NCBI GenBank assembly: GCA_010094025.1
Contig: ML991816.1
Location: 185,895-249,894 of the forward strand
Direction of reading: 5' to 3'
Origin: Viridothelium virens
Taxonomy: Eukaryota; Ascomycota; Dothideomycetes; Trypetheliales; Trypetheliaceae
DNA: 64,000 nt
In this document: positions 1-9,517 of the stretch, piece by piece
Numbering within the stretch: the first letter of the stretch is position 1
Layout of the letters: the number at the start of each line of letters is the position of its first letter
Translations under genes and position numbers: made by a program
Notes under the pieces: generated by a model
Told to the model about the DNA's origin: nothing
The model's database searches: none
The model's input: only the letters and a program-made list of their open reading frames with translations

Positions 1-893
1 ATTTCGATTGGGATGTCAGACCGTCCGATGGCAGTTTCGATGCATTTCCTCAGTTCCCTCTCGTTGACGTCCTCATCTTCTTCCTCATCGTCGAACATCA
101 ACACCCATCTCCCATCCCCATAAGTCGTAAAAAAGATGTTCTGAAACTCTCTCAGCCGATCGATGGTGAACTGACTGATCCCGTTCTCAAGATACTGCTG
201 CAGGTCCGCGCGGAAAAGCACACTGCGCTTCACCGAAAGACGCTCGCGTCCCGTCCTCTGAATCCCTAGGATCTCCCTTACCTGACTCCGCCCACCATCC
301 GCCGCAACCATATACTGCGCACGAATACTGTACTCCCTCCCCTCGGCATCCACCACCTTCGCCATCACCCCCTCCCCATCCTGCTCAAACCCCAACAACT
401 TCGTCCCAAATCTCACACTCGCACCCAACTCCACCGCCCTCCGCCTCAAAATCGGCTCCAACACATCCTGCGCAACCGCCGCCCCCTTCGTCGGCGAAAA
501 CTCCTCTCCTCCTCCCTCTGCCTCCCCTCCCTCCTTCCCCTTCTCCACCTCCTTCTTCTCCCTCTCCCTCACCTCCTTCGGCGTCCAGCTCGTCTCCTCA
601 TACCATTTCCCCGCGAGACTTTCGATCCGCGCCCGTCGCACCTCATGGAACACTTTTTCCGCGGCTGGAATCTGATCGGCGATGCCGGCCGCGCCGAAGA
701 TCTCCATGGTGCGCGGCGTGTAGCCGATGGCGCGCGGGTGCAGGGAGTGGCCGGAGTGGCGCTCGATGAGGATGGGTTGGATGGGGGTGGGGGAGTGGGC
801 GGACGCGAGGAACATGGCGGTGGAGAGGCCGACGAGGGAGCCGCCGATGATGAGGACGGGGGTTTGTTCGGGGGAAGGGGGCTGCGGTGGCAT
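1..893 (-). CDS. FAD-dependent aromatic hydroxylase (PheA/TfdB type), 3' part outside window
   Basis: The start codon is at 893 on the minus strand; the frame stays open to base 1, so only about 297 N-terminal residues are seen. Residues 12-30 form an FAD-binding Rossmann start (PVLIIGGSLVGLSTAMFLA), followed by an ERH motif and HPRAIGYTPRTMEIF, typical of phenol 2-monooxygenase/TfdB-like flavoprotein hydroxylases. A second FAD motif of the family (the DG of VAADGGRSQVR) is also visible. A charged, low-complexity stretch rich in Lys/Glu/Gly lies near residues 110-130 and looks like an inserted loop. The enzyme probably hydroxylates an aromatic or polyketide substrate with NAD(P)H; the substrate cannot be read from the sequence. 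The nearest neighbours are a secreted protein and a questin-oxidase-like gene. The family call is secure, the substrate unknown. Confidence 0.88.
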   Translation of the reverse strand, partial: MPPQPPSPEQTPVLIIGGSLVGLSTAMFLASAHSPTPIQPILIERHSGHSLHPRAIGYTPRTMEIFGAAGIADQIPAAEKVFHEVRRARIESLAGKWYEETSWTPKEVREREKKEVEKGKEGGEAEGGGEEFSPTKGAAVAQDVLEPILRRRAVELGASVRFGTKLLGFEQDGEGVMAKVVDAEGREYSIRAQYMVAADGGRSQVREILGIQRTGRERLSVKRSVLFRADLQQYLENGISQFTIDRLREFQNIFFTTYGDGRWVLMFDDEEEDEDVNERELRKCIETAIGRSDIPIE

Positions 894-2309
894 TTTTGGG
901 GTGGGAGGCTGTGAGGTTTTGATGGGGGACCTTGGGGTGATTAAGATGATGGAGATGATTGAGATAATAAGAGGCTTTTGTTTTCGAATTAATGAAATAC
1001 GACTATGAGATTTTGGCTAGTGTTTTGGTAAAGCAAGGGCGTGTGGTCAATGAGTAGACGAAAACATGGTTCTGATTTGAGTCTATCTTCTCCAACAAGT
1101 CCTAGGCCTTATTATTATACTTGAAGTCGGCCGGCAGACGGATTGTATAAAGCGCACGGCACCGTTCGGGCCCGACTATTGCGCCCCGACTCTCCCGAAT
1201 TTGAGGTAGTTGTTCATGATGTTTTCCCAACTTACACTGAGTCACCTTAGGTCACCTACTTAGATTGATCCTTCGAGCTGGCTAGTTCTCAGATTCTGAT
1301 TATCCCGATGAGATGCGAAAGCGTCTACCGTCACCACCCTTCCGGACGATCGGGGTGGCATCTACGCGTCCAGGAGCAAAAGATAGAATCCTTTGAGTCA
1401 GAGACGGTTTGCAGGCGTTGTACTATGTCCAATAGCAGATGGATTTCTTTTTGACTCTTCTGATCTGCGAAAGTAGGTAGAGGCAGGAGGAGCAATGATG
1501 AGGCCGTCGTGGTCTTTACACAATTTTGATAGGTTCATCACTACTAAAATTGTTACCGAATGTCTTTATGTTGTGGAGAAAGATCCTGAGGTGCATTTAA
1601 GGTTATATTTGTTTTTTGGTGTACTGCATCAGTTCCGCTGCTTGCTTACTGCCCAGCCTAGCATCGCTCTTTGACCACTTCGCAGATGCCTCCTCATATA
1701 TTTGATAGAACATTACTCCTCTCGTTCTTTACGTCAGGGTTCCCGGGATTAAATCGATAAGGTATTTAGGATCGTTGCCGCTAGGCATGGGCAGTGAAAC
1801 GCGAGTTCTCGGTTCCGCTCGTTTCAAAACTCCTGCAATTTAGCAAGTCTGCTTGGCCGATCGATTGCGAGAATTTGGTCACAACCACTCATTTCAACGC
1901 AGAGAGAGGTTTCTGGAAGTCTCTTTTGCCAACTCAGGGTTCTTAGCTACAAGTCAACGGAGTGTCGTCTTCGACAATGTTCAACATTGTCTGGTTTTTT
2001 CCGACTTAGCAGTCATCTGCGAAGAGACGCTGAAGAATCAATATAGCACTCGGTCGAGGGCGTCGCCCTAGAGGTAAGCCATCCCTGAAGCGCATTCAAA
2101 ACAAAACGCGCCCAAGCATCCGCCCAGGGAAACTAAATTTCCGGAAATCCAGAGTCGAAGAGTACTTCTCTTTAAATATGACGATGGGATACAGTAGGTC
2201 TACTCTCTCGCCACTGCGTCAACTGTCATTCCTTTTGATGTGGATTTTGCTTCGTTTCATTCTTTGAAGTCACTCTTTTCATCGTCACTCGTTTTTCTAC
2301 TGGCCCAGC
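894..2309. other. Intergenic region, no supported gene
   Basis: About 1.4 kb between the divergent monooxygenase and secreted-protein genes, and so the likely promoter space of both. Short open frames (for example 1853-2071) show no recognisable protein. A TATA-like tttaaatatg lies near 2171, about 140 bases upstream of the start at 2310. Confidence 0.6.
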
Positions 2310-4410
2310 ATGCTGGTCAAATCTTCCGCTCTTTTACTGCTCTCTGCTGTGCAGGCTTCATTCGCGGCTCTGACTGAGTCCAATTTACAAAAGGATGTGA
2401 ACGTCTTGGACCTTGATTTCGAATTTGGTCCTGTCAAGGCAGCTTACTGGACTGGCTATCCTCACCATCGTCGCACGCCATTCGCAGTATCCCCCGATGG
2501 AAAATCTGCCTATATTGCGTACCTCGACAGCAGCGAGACAGACGTGCACGTGCAACCAGTTGATCCTACAACCTTCAAAGCTACTGGCACTACTGTCACT
2601 CTGACTGGAGCCAAGGAAGGTTGGTGATATCTCGAGGCAACCCCGTCGCTATATCTTGAGCTAACGATTTCAAGCTGGTGGGCTCGTCGCTCAGAACGAT
2701 GGGTTTGCTGTTATGGTGAACGAGCCTGTGCCTTCCGGAACTGCCAATGCCCCGCCTGGAAACACTCCAGTCCCTGTCCTTTATCGGTATACTAATGGAG
2801 CGCAAAGCTGGAAAACTTGGCTCGCTGGTCCTACTGTCACCAGTTCCTCTGGGCTGGGTATGGCTCCAGATATGAATGGTGATCTAGTCTACTCTGCGAC
2901 AGCCGGCCTGTATGGCGCATACTTCGTCGTGACTGATTATACTGGTGATGCCAGTGGCCATTTTGGGGACAGTATTCAATATGTCAATGAAAAAGGCGCC
3001 CTGCAAACAATCACTGGTGCCACCAGCACATGGGGTTGCAGTCACAATACAGGTATCGCGTTTGAAGCTGCTGACGCCGCGCCTTTTGCCAGTATCTGCG
3101 CTGAAGACCAGGGCGCCATCTGGCTGAACACCAAGGGTCAGGGTATGAGCACAACCGGCGTCAAGATCTCAAACGAGAATACCACAAACGGAGGAGACGG
3201 AGAACCCATGGGTGGTATGTCTGGCAGCTACAGCGCCCTCGCCCAATTTGCAACCTCCACGAACTACATCTTCTCTTGGGTATCTCGTGGCGCCATTGAC
3301 CTTAGCGAGAACACCTGGATGGGCACAGGCTATACTCACTCTCTGAACCGCACCAATCCCCGCAATGTCGCAATTTCGCTTTTCTCTGACAAGTACACCA
3401 AAGTCGGCGCTCAGGCAACTTCTGAGGTCGGCGCCACCGACGGTGATAGTCAGGTCAGTTGGATCACCGAAGGAGCGAACGATTGCTCCAACGCGCATGC
3501 TGCGACCTTTGGTGCCAACAATGCTCTCGTCACATGGGAAGAGATCGAAGACCCAATCTGTGACTATATCGCCATGGGCTGCCGGGGTAAATTTGCCGGC
3601 TCCAAATTCCAGCAAGTTGACTCCACCGGCGCAAAAGTCGGCGCACCGCTCGTAGAGACGGATACCTACGTTGCGGGAGATATGGTAACGATGAGCGACG
3701 GCCGGATCTGCTGGCCATACGTGAGCATGACCTGGGACCTGTCCCAGCCAGTTGCTTATGCCGGCTCATCTGCAACGACAAAGCAGATGAGCTTCGCTTG
3801 CATGAGCCTTGACGGTTCTTCCGGCAGCACTACCACGGCAGCATCGTCTGCCGCGGCCAGTCCCGCTACCTCTGCCGCAGCTAGCTCTGTCTCTTCCGCC
3901 GCTATCGAAGCAGCTTCTTCGACCAGTTCGGCTGCGGCTGTTAGCAGCAGCGCGAGCGCAGCTACAAGCGCAGCTACAAACGCTGTTCCCACCACTCTAG
4001 TCACATCAGCTCGCACCTCGACTGTTGTGCCTCCCATGTCCAGTGTCCCTGTCACTTCTCAAGCCGCCACATCGATCACGTCCGCAGCCTCCCCTGAAGC
4101 GTCTACCACTGACGAAGACTCCGGCGACTGTGACGACTCGGGTGATGAGGACGAGAGCTCTGCGGTTGCTATCGCCACGTCGTCAGCTGCGTTGGCTACT
4201 GCTTCGTCTGTTGCACTGCCATCGATCTCATCTGCTCCATTGCCCACTGTGTCAGCTCCTGCAAACGCGTCTGGTATTGTACCACCTATTCCGTCTGCTT
4301 CCAGCACTAGCACCGGTGGTCTCGACCCGAGCACGTTGCAAGAGTTGTATGCATGGCTCTCTGCCATGCTTTCTGACATTGAAAAGATGCTGAAGTCCGG
4401 AGGGAACTAG
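2310..4410 (+). CDS. Secreted Ser/Ala-rich protein of unknown function
   Basis: Two exons, 2310-2619 and 2675-4410, encode 681 residues. The 55-nt intron has donor GTTGGT, a CTAAC branch and acceptor CAAG, and joins the frames through a split Ala codon. Residues 1-19 are a classic signal peptide (Lys then a Leu/Ser/Ala core ending SFAA). The N-terminal two thirds contain blade-like segments such as FAVSPDGKSAYIAYLD and Asn-rich loops, suggesting a beta-propeller or lectin-like ectodomain; this is inference. From about residue 500 the chain becomes a long Ser/Ala/Thr-rich stalk with an acidic patch (DEDSGDCDDSGDEDE), likely O-glycosylated. No hydrophobic GPI tail is present at the C-terminus. 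Probably secreted or wall-associated. I do not recognise a named family. Confidence 0.85.
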
Positions 4411-5305
4411 GGGTCTCTTGATAAGACAGAGTCTACGGCCGATCTACTTCAATACTCGTTCGGGTCTCATATGACGTGAATATTTCGTAAGATGGCTGCA
4501 TGCGGGGATCCGAAGCTTCGAGGCTTGCGTCGGGTTGGGTTGGGGTTTTTGTAAATATATTCAATTCGAAAACAAAATCCACAGAGCTCGGAACCACCTT
4601 CAGAGCGAAGCGAGAACGGTACCCATGCATCCATGTGAAGTCACGGTGACCAAAATTTTAGCACCGGGGTAGTAGCCCATGGTGGACGAGATGTGATATA
4701 CTCCAAGACTAGGAAGGCTAGATCAGAAAGAACGCAATCTTCCTGGTTAGCATTTGTGCATCAGCATCAAGAAACCACAGTACGAACACATCGAGGCGTT
4801 CCATCCTTCAACAGCCATCAATGTAATATACGCTACGGATTTTAAAGAAATCATCCATCGCAAAGGTGGTTTGCCCGGTTACTGCGTGACATGAGTTTGC
4901 AGGCAGGCATGCTCTAGACCACCCGAAAATGTCATCCAGTAGGCTGAACAGGAGTCAATACTATGAATAATAGAAGCCTCGTCTCGCTTTCGCGTTACCT
5001 ATACCAGGCACATGACAAGATTACGAGATCGCAGCGAATGAGGGGTCAGGTAATACGTCAAGGTTAGGGGCCGGAATGAAGGGTGTCCTGTACTAGCCCA
5101 CTCCAAACCCAGTACCCCGTATACCTTGTGAATCGGCAGCACTCTAAATTGGCCAAAGAATTACCAACTCGGAAATGATTATGCAATTTGTCGGCCTTCG
5201 CTCCGTTTGGGGGCCGACCTGCTGTAGAACTCCCATCAGTACAACGTGACGCGATCAACATTTAGGCGTTTGTCTTGCACATTGGGCAAACTTAGTCTTT
5301 GCCAT
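4411..5305. other. Intergenic region, no supported gene
   Basis: About 0.9 kb downstream of the secreted-protein gene and upstream of the questin-oxidase-like gene. Only short frames without homology are visible. Confidence 0.6.
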
Positions 5306-6779
5306 ATGAGAGCGCTCCTCTCATTTCCTTCTCGTCTTGCCTTAAGACCTCTAATCTCATCGTTGACTTCTACACAAAGTTCAGCTCTATTGCACAGCAT
5401 GGCCACTCCCCAAATCGTTACTCTCAACCCGGGCGAGCTCCCAGAGCTCTCTGTACCGAGCCTCAATCTTGATGCCGCACAGAAGGCCTCGGAATTGTTG
5501 TCAGAGAACCACAACAAATTCCATATCTTCTTCAACCAGTCTGGGTTTCATAATCATATTGTTCACCACTTGCTTACTGTCTATGCCCTTGGAGCTCCAC
5601 CGTCAACAATTGAAAAGATGTATAAGGACAATACAAATTATCAGCGCAATATGATGCACTCAGATAATGCAGTAGTCAGAGAAATGCATGACGCTGAGAA
5701 CTGGAAGAAGTACCTTGGAAATGAGAAACACTATCACGACTTCCTCACCTTTTTTCAGCAAGAGATCGATGTGAAGGGGTGGGAGCAGACCATGGAAGAT
5801 TACCTTTTTGCACATGATGAAAGATCTGACGATCTGTTAGTCCGGATGTTCGCTGGTAAGTGCTAAGGTAACATGAGAGTGAGAATTATCACTTCGGAGA
5901 ACAGCTGAAATCTCGAGAGGCTTCCTTCATCCCATCATCCACCTCGGCTTCGGCGTCGAGTTCAAACAGCCCGCCATCATCGCCGAAGCCCTAGCTCAAG
6001 CCGCCGTGCACACGAACTGGATCTCGCAGCTTCTCCTCGGCGTCGAACAGGCTGCCAAAGCCAACCGAGACAAGCCATCCAAGCCCATTGTGCAACTTCT
6101 CGACGAAATCCGTGCTGACCAGGATCTTCGCGCTGCGCCCCATTTCGGCGATGGCAACTTAATCAGAGATGGCATCCTCAAGCGGGCTCCGGAGAAGATG
6201 GTGCACTACGCGAGCCAGTTCACCGTCCGGCCCGACGAGTTGGATGAGACGACGGCCGAGACGACGAACGCGATCGCGTATTTCACCGGTGGCGCGCAGC
6301 ATCCACCGAAGCAGATCAAGTTCGACTTCTACTACATGCACTGCCTCAACTGCACCATCTTTATCCCGGCGTTCATGAAGCAGCAATGGCTGGCCAAGGA
6401 AGATAAGGCGAGGCTGCTCGAATGGTTTGTGTGGACCAGTCTCGCCATGTATGCATCAAGGAGGAGCCCGGAGCCCCTGATAGATGAGATTCGGAACTAT
6501 ATACCGAAGCAACCTGCGAATAATTGGGATCCGATCTTTAAGCGGGCCAGAAGCCACGAAGATGAAGGACATGTGGCGAAGTTGATCAGGGCTCTGGCCC
6601 ATGGGCAGGCCATTTCTGCGCCGTATGAGCAGAAGGATACCTTCAAGATCAAGGGCGATATGTGGCTGCAGCTTGGCCATATGGCAATAGATTCAGTGGA
6701 GGCGGGTGGAAACCGTTGGGTCCGTTCTGCGGGATTTGATGAGGCCTGGGAGTCGTTTGGACCGAGGGCACAGTTGTGA
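5306..6779 (+). CDS. Questin-oxidase-like protein (AflY/MdpL-type Baeyer-Villiger oxidase family)
   Basis: Exons 5306-5855 and 5920-6779 (64-nt intron, GTAAGT...GAG AG) give 469 residues. Features of the questin oxidase-like family include the N-terminal segment NHNKFHIFFNQSGFHNHIVHHLLT, with its run of His and aromatic residues, and a central HLGFGVEF motif just after the splice junction. Known members (AflY, MdpL, GedK) act in oxidative ring opening of anthraquinones, but the family also has many members outside such clusters. The frame is open upstream of 5306 but has no earlier ATG. An in-frame ATG at 5399 would give 438 residues; the 31 residues between are Arg/Leu/Ser rich and could be a mitochondrial presequence or 5' leader. 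No polyketide synthase lies in the window, so a pathway role is unproven. Confidence 0.88.
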
Positions 6780-7137
6780 GAAAATATTTCATATCGTACT
6801 ATTACCAAAATTGATAGCATTGATCGAAGAAATGAGAGCTTGAAATCTCCCTAGAAACATACCGAAGTAGAAATTTGTACTTCAACGGTTCATTCCATCG
6901 GGAATTGATACACCGCGGGGTAGCTTTCTCGGTCACTTCCGTCGGCTCTAATTCTGCACTCCATTTTTTCGAGGGTAGCGACTGTTTAAAGGCTGGGTAG
7001 GTCAGCGGAGGCAGATATCTTGAGGGTAGATCTTCCGAATGTGGGATGCGTTCGATGTTCCTTTAATTTCTTTCAGTCCTAAATTTGAGATCACCAAGCA
7101 ACCACTGTGCGTTTCTCGGTCCAGAGCTGAATTTGCC
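6780..7137. other. Short intergenic region
   Basis: 358 bases between two tandem plus-strand genes. An in-frame ATG at 7039 precedes the chosen start of the next gene. Nothing else was recognised. Confidence 0.5.
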
Positions 7138-8418
7138 ATGGCATACGTTAGCAAAACCCCTATCGTTGAACTGTCAAAGAATTTCCGCGACTACATTATT
7201 CCTTTAGACCATCCTCGCCTTCATCCTAATGACCGTGACGCAAGAACTCATTCGAATGGTGTATTAGGTGACGAGAGCATTTTCCTTACCCCTGTGGCTC
7301 AAGGTTGGCTAAAGCTCTACAATGCCCCTTACAAAGGCTTCACGACGGACGGACATGTGAAAGGAGATTTATGGAAGCATGACAAGTCTGCCAATGGCCC
7401 CACCGACGCCATGGTCCGGGCCGCGGACGCCGTCCTGAAAGCTGCATCGGAAGTAGAACGGAAGCGCTTTAGCTATGCTGCGGACGCTCACGAATGGAGA
7501 TCATGGTCGAATCCGGAAGTCATTATCGTTGACAGTGGCATTCGGCTCGAAGAGATGTCGTCCTCTCTTAAAGCTGCTGTTCACGACCTCCTCAAAGCAA
7601 GCCTGTCGCCTCGTGGTTATGAGAAGGTGGTCAAGGCGATGAAGGTCAATGCTTTCTTGGGCGAAGTCACAACGCTCAGGAATGTTATGAACGAGGACAG
7701 CTACCACTTTTGCCTGTTCGGCACGCCCGCAGCCGATAAGCCCTGGGGGTTCAATCTTTTCGGCCACCATCTCTGTCTAAACGTCTTTACTCTGGCTGGA
7801 GAAGTTGTAGCAGGGCCATTCTTTATAGGTGCAGAACCTAATGAAATTGACGATGGATCAAATAAAGGGATGACAGTCTTGAACCAAGAGGAGGCTGCTG
7901 GCCTGGCCTTCATGAAATCCTTGTCTCCGGAACAACAGAAGAAGGCGACTATCCAAGGAGACATTAATGACATTGATGGATCGACCATGCCGTCAGGACG
8001 ATGGAACCCAGCAGATCTCCGCGGATTAGGTGGAGCGTTTCAAGATAATCGCGTGATTCCTTTCGAAGGGATCTGCGCCAAAGAACTCGACGAGTCGCAG
8101 CGGAAAGCCCTACTGGATATTGTTGCAATATGCAACGAGCTGCTGCCCAGTGGCGCGTTTGAGGTCATGATGACACGCGTAGAAGCCCATATCGATGAAA
8201 CGTACTTTGCCTGGCTAGGTCCGGTCAATGACGAGACGCCATTCTATTTCCGAGTCCATAGTCCATTGGTCATGAACGAATTTGATCACCACAATGGGGT
8301 GTGGTTGGCGAACGCTCTGCCGAAGAAGTACCATATCCACACGATTCAGCGCTTGCCGAATAGAGGAGACTATGGAACGGCTTTGTATGATGAGTGGCTC
8401 AAAACACAAGGAACATGA
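7138..8418 (+). CDS. DUF3500 family protein
   Basis: Single-exon frame of 426 residues from the ATG at 7138, chosen because it sits in an ideal context (gccATGG). An in-frame ATG at 7039 would add 33 residues. DUF3500 hallmarks are visible in the middle: PWGFNLFGHHLCLNVFTL, then GEVVAGPFFIGAEPNEID, and near the C-terminus a HSPLVMNEFDHHNGVW segment with paired His residues. The conserved His/Asp/Glu residues suggest a metal-dependent or hydrolase-like active site, but no activity is established that I know of. It lies 358 bases after the questin-oxidase-like gene on the same strand and may share its regulation; this is inference. Confidence 0.88.
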   Translation: MAYVSKTPIVELSKNFRDYIIPLDHPRLHPNDRDARTHSNGVLGDESIFLTPVAQGWLKLYNAPYKGFTTDGHVKGDLWKHDKSANGPTDAMVRAADAVLKAASEVERKRFSYAADAHEWRSWSNPEVIIVDSGIRLEEMSSSLKAAVHDLLKASLSPRGYEKVVKAMKVNAFLGEVTTLRNVMNEDSYHFCLFGTPAADKPWGFNLFGHHLCLNVFTLAGEVVAGPFFIGAEPNEIDDGSNKGMTVLNQEEAAGLAFMKSLSPEQQKKATIQGDINDIDGSTMPSGRWNPADLRGLGGAFQDNRVIPFEGICAKELDESQRKALLDIVAICNELLPSGAFEVMMTRVEAHIDETYFAWLGPVNDETPFYFRVHSPLVMNEFDHHNGVWLANALPKKYHIHTIQRLPNRGDYGTALYDEWLKTQGT

Positions 8419-8610
8419 ACTTGAGAGTGATGGGATCCTGTGAATATCTGATCTTGTTGAAGTTGTACATTGAAAGGCATATCAAATAGCAAAAGGTACT
8501 AGTCTCGTGACGAGATCAGTCCTCCTTTCTGCTTGGATATTTACACATACCTGTAAAGGTGTTGAGTGGTGACAACCCGTCTAAATCGCTCCCGTCATGC
8601 CCATGTACTC

Positions 8611-9338
8611 TCATTCTTTCTTTGCAAAATCGCTCGCCTGTAGATTTCTCGTCATGCTCGGCAGTTTCACCCGTAATCCATCCAAGTCCTTGCTCATCTG
8701 AATCTGACAGCCCAATCTGCTCGTTTCTGTCAGCCCGAACGCCAGATCCAGCATATCGTTCTCGTCATCCGATGGCTCTTCCATTCTATCATACATGTCT
8801 TGATCTTCCACAATGACGTGACAGGTGGAACATGCGCAGCTGCCGCCACATGCACCTTCCATTTCTAGGTCGTTGGCTTGAGCGATGTCGAGGAGGTTGC
8901 TGCCGTCCGAGACTTCGAAGTTGTGCTCTTCGCCCTCCTTATCAATAAATGTGACATGACGCCTGAGAAGGAGATTGTCAGTCAGTCCCAAAAGGTGACC
9001 ACACATCTCATCATGTAAAAACTTAGAGCGAATTCTACGTACTCTTCGCCGGGCTTTGGAGGATCAATGTGACCGTGGCTGACGACTGGCGTTGTCCCGA
9101 ATGACCGCCGTATCCTTATTGAATTTAAATGCTGGGGGCAACGCAAGCCAAAGTTATGGTCATGATTCCTGCGAAATTTTCTCGCTTGGGTCGTGTTGGC
9201 ATAGCTTCTTCTGCTACCGTGTATTCGAGGATATGATGACTGTTGATGACATGTAGCCCGAAGAAGGGAGCATTGTAACGACCGTGGCGCTGATCGGAGT
9301 GATATGGATGAAGAAAAGAAAGGTCGAGCGAGGGACAT
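8611..9338 (-). CDS. yah1: Mitochondrial [2Fe-2S] ferredoxin (adrenodoxin type, Yah1)
   Basis: Exon 1 is 9338-9043 and exon 2 is 8962-8611, joined across an 80-nt intron (donor GTACGT, acceptor CTTCTCAG) to 215 residues. Residues 1-85 are Arg/Ser rich without acidic residues, a long mitochondrial presequence. After GHIDPPKPGEE the adrenodoxin fold follows: ANDLEMEGACGGSCACSTCH supplies cluster ligands Cys137, Cys143 and Cys146, and LTETSRLGCQ supplies Cys184. The C-terminal PSMTRNLQASDF is typical of fungal Yah1. It passes electrons in the mitochondrial matrix to Fe-S cluster assembly and to heme A and ubiquinone synthesis. It is divergent from UGO1 with 179 bases between the start codons. 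An in-frame ATG at 9368 is possible but 9338 fits better. Confidence 0.95.
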
Positions 9339-9517
9339 AGCTCGCCCTCCTAAAAGTGAAAAGAGCAATGCGTTATGCGACTATTGGTTGTCGAATTCAA
9401 AATTTCCGGACATGTCGGAATTGAGACGAGTCGCGGAAGAATCGCCTCAACTGCGTCACTCCCGCGGCCTTGCAAACTAAAACCTCGACCCTATCGCCGC
9501 AACATGGGGATGCAAAG
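9339..9517. promoter_or_regulatory. Shared divergent promoter of yah1 and ugo1
   Basis: Only 179 bases separate the two start codons, so both core promoters must lie here. It holds an ATTGG (inverted CCAAT) at about 9384-9388. Two ATGs at 9504 and 9510 precede the UGO1 start in another frame and form a short upstream frame overlapping it. Confidence 0.6.
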
